Below, piece by piece: positions 13,707-21,575 of a stretch of 21,575 bases of DNA (its first letter is position 1; each line of letters opens with the position of its first letter). Both the position numbers and the translations under genes were made by a program. The notes below the pieces were generated by a model. It was not told the DNA's origin, searched no databases, and saw only the letters and a list, made by a program, of their open reading frames with translations. Origin of the DNA: Candidatus Thorarchaeota archaeon (GTDB taxonomy: Archaea > Asgardarchaeota > Thorarchaeia > Thorarchaeales > Thorarchaeaceae); the NCBI GenBank assembly GCA_016841005.1, contig JAEORG010000069.1, positions 1 through 21,575 of the forward strand. The letters are read 5' to 3'.

Positions 13707-14981
13707 TCACTCGGATTGCTTTCTAGATTTCATAATCAGGAACTCAGGTCTATGCTGATCATCCCAGTACGCTTCTCTCGGGTATTTTTGAACTAGTTCA
13801 TCAGATACCCTTGGTTCACTCATTTCAACAATGTGTAATCTGTTCTTAATCAATTCATTGACGTACGAGCTTATTGGTCGGTGAAATTGAAGTAAAGGTA
13901 CAGGAATCCAACTGAAGTCTTTCATTACTGCGGGTCGTTCATCAAAGTAATCTATGATAAATCGAATTCGATCCTCATTTCTCTGAGAATCCCGTGGAAT
14001 TTTGATACCCCTACATGAAGGAAATACGAATGCAGGGTGAGTAATACTGAACACAAAGATTCCGTCATTTTTCAATACATATGCTATCTGTTTTAATGAT
14101 GTTTTGAAATCAGCTATATCCATTAAAGCCATGTTGCATACAACTTTATCGAATACTGATTCTCCAAACATTTCTGCAAGTGCTTCAGCATACAACTCAT
14201 GATATTCAATACCCAGCCTCTCCTCGTTCTCTTTTGCAATAGCGTGGTCAAGCATTTTTGAAATATCAATTCCAGTTACCTTGGCTCCGCACCCTGCTAA
14301 ATGTCTCGCAACTCTCCCTTCACCACAAGCAACATCCAATATCATTTCGTTATTCTGTGCATTCAACAGGCGGTATACTTCAGGTAAGATGATATTTGTA
14401 TGATGATATTCATCATCCCTTCGGAAATTCTCAACCCAAGTAGGAGCTAATGCATCCCATGCGCGTTTGGGGTTAATCTCCTCAAGAGATTCAAGTCTTT
14501 CAACTTGCAGAGGTCTTCCGAGTGAAAGAACCCTTTCAGAACCCCAAGAACGATGAGGAAACTCCTGTGGAGCAATCACATCATTTTCACCAGGTTTCCA
14601 TACAACAATATCTCCCTTATTTGGAAGATCACCTGTCTTGAATGGATGTGTCCCAATATACTCTGAGAAGTCTAAAGCAGGGTTATATTTTCCACATTTG
14701 CAGCAGGGGATTTCGTAGTAGTAATCATACACCAAGAATTCTTTCCTAACCATCCTTTCCTCAGAGCAATCTAAACAGGTGAAGGATTTGCATTCTGGAC
14801 ACCAAGAAATGCCATTGAAGTGTATTTCGTCTCCGCAGACATTACATTCGAATTTCCAGTGAACTTGACAACGTGGAGTAAAGCTATGTACATCATTTGA
14901 GGCTGGATTCACTGGATAATCTTTCACTACTTTAGCATATTCAGAACAATAGAAACACGGTACATTTCCTGAAGAGGTCAA
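13707..14981 (-). CDS. SAM-dependent methyltransferase with N-terminal Cys-rich zinc-binding region
   Basis: The 424-residue product has two parts. Residues 1-100 hold spaced Cys and His residues (C9, C12, C38, H41, C46, C49, C61, C64, C69, C72, C93, C94, C96), mostly in CxxC pairs, suggesting two or three zinc sites like ribbon or B-box-type modules. After a linker, residues about 170-345 are a class I methyltransferase: AWDALAPTW, then motif I ILDVACGEGRVARHLA with Asp216 and Gly220, motif II VTGIDISKMLDHA, and motif IV VVCNMALMDIAD. The substrate is unknown; the zinc part may hold a protein or RNA partner. Translation starts at a TTG at 14981 with AGGAGA 6 nt upstream. The gene follows the mannosidase by 80 nt on the same strand, and the two may share a transcript. 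Confidence 0.85.
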   Translation of the reverse strand: MTSSGNVPCFYCSEYAKVVKDYPVNPASNDVHSFTPRCQVHWKFECNVCGDEIHFNGISWCPECKSFTCLDCSEERMVRKEFLVYDYYYEIPCCKCGKYNPALDFSEYIGTHPFKTGDLPNKGDIVVWKPGENDVIAPQEFPHRSWGSERVLSLGRPLQVERLESLEEINPKRAWDALAPTWVENFRRDDEYHHTNIILPEVYRLLNAQNNEMILDVACGEGRVARHLAGCGAKVTGIDISKMLDHAIAKENEERLGIEYHELYAEALAEMFGESVFDKVVCNMALMDIADFKTSLKQIAYVLKNDGIFVFSITHPAFVFPSCRGIKIPRDSQRNEDRIRFIIDYFDERPAVMKDFSWIPVPLLQFHRPISSYVNELIKNRLHIVEMSEPRVSDELVQKYPREAYWDDQHRPEFLIMKSRKQSE

Positions 14982-15061
14982 ACTCTATCTCCTAATCACA
15001 ACTGATTAAATTGTGCAAATTTCTCCACCTGATGATAAGTCTTTCAGTGCTTGAATTTTGA

Positions 15062-17887
15062 TTAGCTGAGCAGGCACATCTTGATTTCATGTGGACTGAA
15101 GACTAGACCGACTTGATTCGCTTCAATAGAAAATTCCTGTTTCTTTTTTCCATCAATCTTTACTTCTGCTAATGTCTTAAAGGAATCAACGGTGTCTAAA
15201 GTTACAGAAATATCATCATTCTCAATATTATACATGGTCACAAGAAGTCCATCATTCCTGACCCTCATCGATGATATCTTGATGTTCGGGTTATCCAACT
15301 GAATAAGTGGAGTAAGGAGTTTGGAGAATTCGTCTGAGCGATTCAGATGCAGAGCCAATGCCTTCTCAGATGCAGCTTCTGCAATATTATCACTCACATA
15401 TATTGGCTGTTCTTTCGTATGTACAGCGAATCCATAATGGTACTCATATTCAGTTCCTATTTCTTGAGCTCCGGGTGTTTCCTCACTTGGCCCTGCCTGA
15501 AGAGGTCGCTCAGGAATATCTGCAAGAGAGAGCCAACCTATTGAGCGAATAAGTGTAACAGCAATCCTATTTCCATTGACGAGTTCAGCCTCGGGCAGAC
15601 CTGTGTTGAAGACAGTAATACTTCCTGCTCCCTTGTCATCATCAATTCTGATGAATCGTTTCTGTGCCTGTATTCCGGATGGTCTTTCTGGAAACGGAGA
15701 GTTGGTTTTCTCAAGCTCCGCTTCATCAGGGATTTTTTCAGGTTTCCCATCTCGTTCAATTACGCCAAAGTGTGTAGCAGTTCTTGATTTTTCTGCCGTG
15801 AAGGGAAGGCCGAAGCAGATTCGGAATCTGTGATCCTTAGATCTGTTAGTAAAACGTGTTGTTACCTCAATTCTAGGTGAATTTCGATAGAACCTAAATG
15901 TAGATTCAATTGGAACTCTAACTTTACCGGTCCGTTTTTCTCTGGAGTTGTCAAGGCTTTCGTAGAGTTCTATTTCCATATCCTGTCGAATCTCTGCGAC
16001 TACAGGGCCAGTAATAGTTACTTGGCGCTTCACTTTCTTTACATCGACTTTCTCAGGCTCCACTCTGCCGAAGGTATATTCATCTCCACGGTCCCCATAA
16101 TCTTCAAAGAAGTGGAGTCTATCATAGGATAATTCCAGCTCCTTGTCGAAGAGACTAAGAGAGCCATCTTTGTTAAATGATACAACATAGAATTGATTAT
16201 CTACCTGATTTTGATTCACTAAGAAATCATTCTCTGGCTTGTTTAGGGGAGTTGAAACTGGAACCAGTTCAGTGAAAGCCCAAGTGCGGAGAGGAACATT
16301 TGCTGCATAAACGTTCTGTGTTGGTCGCGCTGCAATAACGTGAAGCTTCTTGTACTTCTTGCTGTCGATTACCTCATGTGCATCATGCTTGAATTTTTCC
16401 CAATCGAGTTCACCAACAAGATGGAAATCCGCATTGAATCGTAATTCCAAGACTTCTGGATTTTCACCATCGTAGAAATCAATGCCATTGATATAGAAGT
16501 TCATGAACTTCCTTCCGGGCAAGAGATTCATTCCCATCTTTGCCATTCTCATGCCCACTGTTGTTTCAAATAAGATATCGTCTTTTGATTCCAATCTTTG
16601 AATGCTATGGATTTCTCCATCTGGTGTTTGCAAACCGGTGATATTCTGGTGCTTAGGCATTGAGAATTCTATGTATACTGGAGAATCCTTGCTTCCCCCT
16701 GAATTGTAGGCAATGACACTAGTTTCCGCAGAATTAGATTCCTTTGCGATTTCTTCTAGAGCCTTGTTTGCCTTGTCAAGAAGACCCTCTGCTATAGTTT
16801 CCGCCCAAGAGAATCGAGATTTCATCTCTTCATGGGTAGTATCAACGGAGCATCCACAAATCGAATCATGTGGATGATTTCTCAACAGCCATTTCCAAGC
16901 AGTCTTTAGATAGCTAGTAGGGTACTGCTTATTCAGAGAAAACCATAGATAGGTGCTAATGGGCTCTACCTGTTTTATTAGTAGATCCTCGACATTCTGG
17001 TTCCAGATCTTGATCCACATTCTGGCTGAATAGGTGTCTTGGAGAAGAGGTGATCGAGCTGCAGAGCGAAATTCGCCGCTATATATTGGAGGTGAATACT
17101 CGGAGGTGTCTATTGCATTTTGAAGGTGATTTACATAATCATCAAGAGAACTTAGTGAAATATCAGCCCCCTCATTTTTCATTCTGTCTACATAACCTTG
17201 AACAAATGCTTGAGGAAAGAGATGATCTGAGCCGTTCATCAACAGATAAACTGGAACTGGAGAAAATGGTTCTAGAAATGATATTCCGTCCTTGACCATC
17301 TCGGTAAATTCTTTGTACTCCTCTGCAAATCGAGAGGCATTCCCGTATCCTCCTGGAAGATATACGGTTGGAATCATGGCTTTTGATGATGAATGGGATT
17401 TCCAGTTGAAAAGCACTGTCATTATCTCAGGAGGAATTCCTCTCCACAGAACTGCAGCTTTGAAATCTGTGAGATCACTCATTATTTGAGGGATTGCGCT
17501 AGTATGACCGAACATATCCGGCATGTATCCAATCTGCATCTGAGGAATACGAAGCTGTGTTGCAAGATCGTGGCTATACTCAATATTTCGAATTAGACTC
17601 TCACCGCCAACAAGCCATTGATCTGGCAGCAAGTACCAGGGACCCGCTGCAATCTTTCCGCTGCGTATATGATCGAGTAATTCATTTCTTCGCTCTTCTC
17701 TAATCTCAAAGTAGTCTTCTAGAACTACTGTCTGACCATCTAGCATGAATTGGTAATCTTGGTCTTTTAGGATGTCAAGAAGATCATCTACAAGATCAAC
17801 TAACATATGCCTGAATCTCTGAAATGGCAAGTACCATTCTCTATCCCAATGAGTATGAGGAACTATGATTATTTTCTTGGAATCCAT
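15062..17887 (-). CDS. Glycoside hydrolase family 38 alpha-mannosidase
   Basis: This 941-residue protein is a full-length GH38 enzyme with no signal peptide, so it acts in the cytosol. It begins with the family hallmark PHTHWDREW, in which His13 and Asp15 are expected zinc ligands. The nucleophile region is GYMPDMFGHTSAIPQIM with Asp124. The segment NHPHDSICGCSVDTTHEEM (His340, Asp341) provides the further conserved zinc-site and substrate residues. The middle three-helix region and the large C-terminal beta domains are complete. GH38 enzymes hydrolyse alpha-mannosides with retention; the bacterial/archaeal type includes mannosylglycerate hydrolase (MngB) and alpha-mannosidases acting on oligosaccharides. 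The start ATG at 17887 lies 11 nt after the stop of the symporter gene, so the two form an operon for uptake and cleavage of one mannosyl compound. Confidence 0.95.
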   Translation of the reverse strand: MDSKKIIIVPHTHWDREWYLPFQRFRHMLVDLVDDLLDILKDQDYQFMLDGQTVVLEDYFEIREERRNELLDHIRSGKIAAGPWYLLPDQWLVGGESLIRNIEYSHDLATQLRIPQMQIGYMPDMFGHTSAIPQIMSDLTDFKAAVLWRGIPPEIMTVLFNWKSHSSSKAMIPTVYLPGGYGNASRFAEEYKEFTEMVKDGISFLEPFSPVPVYLLMNGSDHLFPQAFVQGYVDRMKNEGADISLSSLDDYVNHLQNAIDTSEYSPPIYSGEFRSAARSPLLQDTYSARMWIKIWNQNVEDLLIKQVEPISTYLWFSLNKQYPTSYLKTAWKWLLRNHPHDSICGCSVDTTHEEMKSRFSWAETIAEGLLDKANKALEEIAKESNSAETSVIAYNSGGSKDSPVYIEFSMPKHQNITGLQTPDGEIHSIQRLESKDDILFETTVGMRMAKMGMNLLPGRKFMNFYINGIDFYDGENPEVLELRFNADFHLVGELDWEKFKHDAHEVIDSKKYKKLHVIAARPTQNVYAANVPLRTWAFTELVPVSTPLNKPENDFLVNQNQVDNQFYVVSFNKDGSLSLFDKELELSYDRLHFFEDYGDRGDEYTFGRVEPEKVDVKKVKRQVTITGPVVAEIRQDMEIELYESLDNSREKRTGKVRVPIESTFRFYRNSPRIEVTTRFTNRSKDHRFRICFGLPFTAEKSRTATHFGVIERDGKPEKIPDEAELEKTNSPFPERPSGIQAQKRFIRIDDDKGAGSITVFNTGLPEAELVNGNRIAVTLIRSIGWLSLADIPERPLQAGPSEETPGAQEIGTEYEYHYGFAVHTKEQPIYVSDNIAEAASEKALALHLNRSDEFSKLLTPLIQLDNPNIKISSMRVRNDGLLVTMYNIENDDISVTLDTVDSFKTLAEVKIDGKKKQEFSIEANQVGLVFSPHEIKMCLLS

Positions 17888-17898
17888 TTTATCACTCT

Positions 17899-19386
17899 CT
17901 AGTTTTCTTCATGTGTATCTCTGTAGAGCTTCTCATAAGTCTTGGAAATCTTACCCTCCTTCTTGAGCTGCTCAATGTATACCTTTTCCTTCCGTTGCCT
18001 TATCTTTCCTAGTTCAACTTTCTTTGCAATCCACTCCTGACCATCCAAAGTGTACCATTTCCAGAAGATGACTGCACAAATTAAGAGCAAAATTGCAGGT
18101 AACAATGCGTACGCAATTTCAATTCCAATCAGCGCAGAGGCGGGTTGTACACTCTCTGTATTATCAAACCCAAAACCACTAATGATTAGCAGGAAAGAAG
18201 CATTGGCAATGGAAATCGCAGGCTTAGTAATCAATGCGTTCATTCCAGCGTAAGTCGTTTCTCTTCTCTTCCCTGTCAATATCTCATCATAATCCATTAC
18301 ATCTGCTAACAATGGAGACCAAATCATAAGCACAGGTGCTAAACCTACTCCCACAATGATTAAGCTGATTAATGCCGCAAAGAATATGGAACCTGAGAAG
18401 AATAAGAACACCAAACCAATACTAGTTGCAATAAGTCCAATGATATAGACTTGTTTTAGTCCTCGGGTCTTCACCATCTTATCGGCTAGAAGACTAAACA
18501 CAATCATTACAACAAACACTGCAAGTAAGGGGACTGATGCTAAGAAACCTGTTAGGACCATCACATACTGAATTAGATAAATCATCGAACCAGTTACTAT
18601 AGTAAATGCCATCTCACGGAAGAAAGTCATTCCCTCAAATGCAAGAAACTCCCGATTCTTTAGAGTTTCAACCATCGAGTCCTTGAAATTCAGCGTTTCC
18701 TCTGTTCGTGCATACTCATTTTCAGTCAGAGCGTAACTTGCACCAAAAAGAATAGTTCCTGCAATTATTCCTAGCAGAATCATCGCTGGTTGGAAGAGAG
18801 GATTAAGTGTAGTCGATACCTCTTCGGTGAGTAGAATCAATGTCAGGACTGTTGCGATAAGTCCGCCAAAAGTTCCTAGGATTACATTATACAAAGCGAG
18901 ATTGGACCTTGCTTCTTGAGTAATACACATCTCAGCTGGCAATGCGGTTTGTACCAGACCAACCATTGTGAACATGGTATCGAATAGAAAGAGGACAAGA
19001 AGGAGATTCCAGAACAAAGCTATCTGTGTATTTCCTAAGAAGGGGAACCAACACATAATGAAAGTAATGGTGTAAAATGGTGCTCCGTATCTAAGGACAG
19101 GAATTCGTCGTCCTAGATCTGTATCTATTCTCTCTTGTAGAATTCCGAAAAGCGGGTCATTGATTGCATTCCAGACTGCAAAGATGAGCCATGCTAGTGA
19201 AACCCATTCTTCGCTTAGTCCTAGTTTGATGTTATAGTAGAAGGTGATTGCGGATCCTAGTGCAATGCTTACGAGAAGGTTAACAGAAGCCTGAGATAAA
19301 CCATAGGCTAATTTCGACCTGAATGGTAGACGTTCGTCAAAATCTACGGAATCATCATCAGTCAGATTCGAGTTCTCATCTTCCAT
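17899..19386 (-). CDS. GPH-family sugar:cation symporter (MelB-like)
   Basis: The 495-residue product is a twelve-helix transporter of the glycoside-pentoside-hexuronide:cation symporter family (MFS fold). The N-terminal half has LPFRSKLAYGLSQASVNL and the family motif NDPLFGILQERIDTDLGRR, with Asn76-Asp77-Pro78; the acidic residue takes part in cation coupling in MelB. The typical mid-protein WSPLLADVMDYDEILTGKRRE stretch is also present. An acidic N-terminus and a Lys-rich C-terminal tail (IRQRKEKVYIEQLKKEGK) lie in the cytoplasm. It is 11 nt upstream of the GH38 mannosidase and is the first gene of that operon, so it probably imports the mannoside. The cation (H+ or Na+) cannot be told. 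The start at 19386 has only a weak ribosome-site candidate. Confidence 0.93.
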   Translation of the reverse strand: MEDENSNLTDDDSVDFDERLPFRSKLAYGLSQASVNLLVSIALGSAITFYYNIKLGLSEEWVSLAWLIFAVWNAINDPLFGILQERIDTDLGRRIPVLRYGAPFYTITFIMCWFPFLGNTQIALFWNLLLVLFLFDTMFTMVGLVQTALPAEMCITQEARSNLALYNVILGTFGGLIATVLTLILLTEEVSTTLNPLFQPAMILLGIIAGTILFGASYALTENEYARTEETLNFKDSMVETLKNREFLAFEGMTFFREMAFTIVTGSMIYLIQYVMVLTGFLASVPLLAVFVVMIVFSLLADKMVKTRGLKQVYIIGLIATSIGLVFLFFSGSIFFAALISLIIVGVGLAPVLMIWSPLLADVMDYDEILTGKRRETTYAGMNALITKPAISIANASFLLIISGFGFDNTESVQPASALIGIEIAYALLPAILLLICAVIFWKWYTLDGQEWIAKKVELGKIRQRKEKVYIEQLKKEGKISKTYEKLYRDTHEEN

Positions 19387-19571
19387 ATTGGGTATTCCCT
19401 AAAATTGGTTGTATCAGAACGCGTCGTAATAAATCTGGTTGAAATCTAATTGCAGAGCTTTTTTGATGTACATGTGTGTTTCCACATGTCCTGCAAATGC
19501 AATTTCACTAGCAAAGAAATAACGCGAAGACCTATTTGGGTCAAGAAACCCTAAGACATTGGAGAATAAAG

Positions 19572-19925
19572 GTGAAACTAAGTCGACTACAATCTGTTGC
19601 AAATAATGCTGTGAGAGGGTCGATATGGTCACACAAACCATATGGAAATGATCCTTTCTTATATCATACACCTCCCTTTGAGATAGTTGTGGATCTTATT
19701 ACTGGAACATTAACCCCTGACATGGAAGGTGATAGTATAGAACAATACTATTCTACGATTTCGAGATGGTTTCATGATGTTCTCAAGAAAGAAGGCATCC
19801 CGTTAGACGTGATTGAGAGAGCAATCATCAGAATAACTCCTGATAGGGAAAAGATTTGTCTAATTGTTGCGCAGGGAAGAACTTTCGAATCATATTCAAA
19901 GCAGAGGAAGAAAGGAAGGGAATAA
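19572..19925 (+). CDS. Small uncharacterised protein
   Basis: I do not recognise this protein. From the GTG at 19572, preceded by TGGAG 7 nt upstream, it has 117 residues; an in-frame TTG at 19536 would lengthen it by twelve, but has no ribosome site. It is soluble and without a signal peptide. The N-terminal part is basic (KLSRLQSVANNAVRGSIWSHKPYG), the middle has a hydrophobic strand FEIVVDLITG, then an amphipathic helix IEQYYSTISRWFHDVLKKEG, then a strand-turn-strand IERAIIRITPDREKICLIVAQG, and it ends in a basic tail. The order suggests a small alpha/beta fold. It diverges from the mannoside transporter operon with a 185-nt intergenic region, a position often held by a regulator, but no helix-turn-helix is seen. 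Confidence 0.6.
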   Translation: MKLSRLQSVANNAVRGSIWSHKPYGNDPFLYHTPPFEIVVDLITGTLTPDMEGDSIEQYYSTISRWFHDVLKKEGIPLDVIERAIIRITPDREKICLIVAQGRTFESYSKQRKKGRE

Positions 19926-20147
19926 GTCGGGTGAGTCCCATCCGATTATGTCTACGCTTGAAGTAGAATCACTCCATTCATGTAAGTTCTGGAAATATCA
20001 AACCAGTTGACATTGAGAATTCATGAAGAGCGATTTACTAGAAACTTAATAATAAAATTCTCAATGCATCCAATAATTTCATACTGTAGCGTTTGCAATT
20101 GAGATGTTCAGCCGAATTTTTCATTTTGCATTCGGAGGAGATAAAGA
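19926..20147. other. Intergenic region with inverted repeats
   Basis: This 222-nt gap has no gene that I can support. It holds a weak stem right after the small gene (19927-19945, TCGGGTG/CATCCGA with one G-T pair), an 11-bp inverted repeat (20011-20066), and a 6-bp stem overlapping the ribosome site of the next gene (20112-20135). A promoter for that gene must lie here; an AT-rich TTAATAATAAAA at 20046-20057 is the best TATA candidate. Confidence 0.5.
20011..20066. repeat. 11-bp perfect inverted repeat upstream of the secreted protein gene
   Basis: CATTGAGAATT (20011-20021) and AATTCTCAATG (20056-20066) are exact reverse complements separated by 34 nt. The right arm follows directly on the best TATA-like stretch. 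They could be paired operator half-sites or a stem. Confidence 0.45.
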
Positions 20148-21575
20148 TTGAATAAATACTATAGTCTGATTCTAATGGGATTGCTGCTTTGTTCTGCTAT
20201 ACCAGTAATCAGTAGTTATGGCGCAACACATACAGTGAATACAGAACAACCAGCAGAATTAGAGTCGACAATCTCGCAGGACTATTTCGATGGTCCTGAT
20301 CATATTTTACCTGTTTCAATACTTGTGTACACAGAATTTGTCGATCCTATTCCAAGTATATACAATGAGTACAATAATACTATGAGAGCAATTGACAACA
20401 CATATGGTCCTGATTATTATTACGATAATTTGACAGATTATACACAATTGTCTGCAGAATTACCAGGCCATGATATTTTATTGATTCCTGAACAAGAAGG
20501 AGCATCTACAGAGAACATGACAGATGCCGGAACAGCCTGGTCCAACACACTTACAACTTTTGTGAATGATGGTGGAATTGTCATATTGATGGATTTCGGT
20601 CCGTCATCTAATCGCGGTGTAACAAGTCACATTTACAATTCATCAAATCTGATGGAGATTAATGGATTCCATGTGATTCGGTTTCTGCCAGTCTATCGGG
20701 TTAATGATACAGATGCACTTGCCAGAGGAGTCGATGCATCTTTCACAGCTCCAGATGGATCACTTGGATTTGAAACACCTGAAACAACAGCAGTAGTTGA
20801 TAATGGAACACTACCGATGGTCATCCATAAGACTATGGGAAAGGGGCATGTTGTCTTATTAGGATATGACTTCTTTGAAGTTGAAGGTAATTGTTCGAAT
20901 ATCCTCGCAAATTCAATTCGTCTTCATAGGCATGTTGTCTTTGACGAATCACATGGCCAAACATTTACTGTTAGTGATGAATTTGCTAACTACACGGAAG
21001 ATCTTGTGGAAGACGGATTCGCTGTTTCAAGTATGGGTGATTTCTCAGCTGAATATCTCCAGGCATGCGATGTTCTTGTTGTGAGTAGCTTGAATTCCAT
21101 CACATATTCAACAACAGAGGTTGATGCTATTGAAGCATTTGTAAATGCAGGTGGAGGTCTCTTTCTAACGAGCGATTGGGGGTCGCTTGGAATTCAAAAT
21201 GATCCAATCCTTGAAAGATTTGGTTTTGCTAGAAACAAGACTGATCCACTTAGAGATTCAGATGATCAAATTTCTGGGGGAACAACAGCACAGTTCCGAT
21301 TGCAATCGGATAATATATTAAATCATTCTCTGACACTAACGGTGAGTTATGTTGAGATTCATGCATCAACTGGCTACATTCAGCTACCAGATGGTGCTAC
21401 TTCAGTACTCTTCACTGATGATGATGGTACTAGCACTTTCGGATACACCGACCAAGCAAATGGAACACCAATATCTGTAGCAGCTACAATTGGAGAAGGT
21501 CGAGTGGTTGTTCTTGGTGACACGAATATGATGTCAGGATCAGACGACTCGAATTCTGATGGTCTTGAAAACTAC
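20148..21575 (+). CDS. Secreted protein with tandem GATase1-like (DUF4350/ThuA-like) domains, 3' truncated
   Basis: The open frame runs 476 codons without a stop to the window edge, so the C-terminus is missing. It starts at a TTG with GGAGGAG 7 nt upstream. Residues about 1-25 (KYYSLILMGLLLCSAIPVISSYG) are a signal peptide. Two similar alpha/beta units follow. The first (about 50-265) has LPVSILVYTEF, LPGHDILLIPEQEG and FVNDGGIVILMDFG, ending GKGHVVLLGYDFF. The second (about 283-470) has HVVFDESHGQTF, LQACDVLVVSSLNSITYS and FVNAGGGLFLTSDWG, ending GEGRVVVLGDTNMM. This repeated layout is that of class I glutamine-amidotransferase-like domains of the DUF4350/ThuA kind. No Cys nucleophile is seen at the usual elbow, so a binding or structural role is likely. 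Many N-x-S/T sequons suit a glycosylated surface protein. An in-frame ATG at 20175 falls inside the signal peptide and is unlikely. Confidence 0.75.
   Translation, partial: MNKYYSLILMGLLLCSAIPVISSYGATHTVNTEQPAELESTISQDYFDGPDHILPVSILVYTEFVDPIPSIYNEYNNTMRAIDNTYGPDYYYDNLTDYTQLSAELPGHDILLIPEQEGASTENMTDAGTAWSNTLTTFVNDGGIVILMDFGPSSNRGVTSHIYNSSNLMEINGFHVIRFLPVYRVNDTDALARGVDASFTAPDGSLGFETPETTAVVDNGTLPMVIHKTMGKGHVVLLGYDFFEVEGNCSNILANSIRLHRHVVFDESHGQTFTVSDEFANYTEDLVEDGFAVSSMGDFSAEYLQACDVLVVSSLNSITYSTTEVDAIEAFVNAGGGLFLTSDWGSLGIQNDPILERFGFARNKTDPLRDSDDQISGGTTAQFRLQSDNILNHSLTLTVSYVEIHASTGYIQLPDGATSVLFTDDDGTSTFGYTDQANGTPISVAATIGEGRVVVLGDTNMMSGSDDSNSDGLENY

Noticed and set aside
19414..19671. 85-codon open frame on the minus strand
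   Set aside because: It overlaps the better-supported small gene on the plus strand and the divergent promoter region, has no ribosome site, and its product has no recognisable pattern.
20866..21084. 72-codon plus-strand frame
   Set aside because: It lies in another frame inside the secreted GATase1-like gene, which runs open through the whole region.
1..21575. tRNA, rRNA, CRISPR, insertion sequences, toxin-antitoxin or defence cassette
   Set aside because: No such sequence pattern was found on reading both strands; the gaps between genes are all under about 250 nt and hold only the sites listed.

Overview
The window looks like chromosomal DNA of an archaeon, most likely an Asgard-type lineage. 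This is inferred, not proven. The sequence is AT-rich. Several genes have TATA-like boxes about 25 nt upstream of a start codon with little or no leader, while others have GGAGG-type ribosome sites and GTG or TTG starts. One surface protein ends in a Thr/Pro-rich stalk, a single membrane helix and a short basic tail, a common archaeal design. No rRNA, tRNA, CRISPR array, transposase or phage gene is visible.

Layout. Positions 1-4025 hold a broken-off membrane acyltransferase (-), an acyl-CoA-ligase-type enzyme (+), a monoacylglycerol-lipase-like hydrolase (-) and a zinc alcohol dehydrogenase (-), suggesting lipid, acyl and alcohol metabolism. Positions 4229-6269 hold a membrane-anchored surface protein (+), then a divergent pair made of a SnoaL-like protein (-) and a DinB-like protein (+), with a palindrome between them. 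Positions 6281-9356 (-) hold a large predicted serine hydrolase with an internal PKD-like domain, preceded by a RimJ/RimL-type acetyltransferase. Positions 9464-12055 (+) look like a two-gene operon: an extracytoplasmic alpha/beta hydrolase fused to a polytopic membrane domain, and a DUF4386-like membrane protein fused to a winged-helix-like tail. Positions 12062-19386 are a long minus-strand run: GPH-type sugar symporter, GH38 alpha-mannosidase, zinc-cluster methyltransferase, single GNAT, tandem GNAT. A small orphan gene (+) diverges from the symporter. The right edge holds the start of a secreted protein with two GATase1-like domains, cut by the window end.

How the genes may work together. 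The symporter and the cytosolic mannosidase form a clear uptake-and-cleavage pair for an alpha-mannosyl compound. The hydrolase/membrane-domain gene and the membrane winged-helix gene are tightly spaced and could be an envelope sensing or remodelling unit; this is speculative. Immediately beside them the tandem GNAT gene has nested palindromes over its presumed TATA box and start site, the best candidate for specific regulation here. I see no complete, obviously new defence or biosynthetic system. The most unusual items are the two fused membrane proteins, the Cys-rich methyltransferase and the PKD-containing hydrolase.
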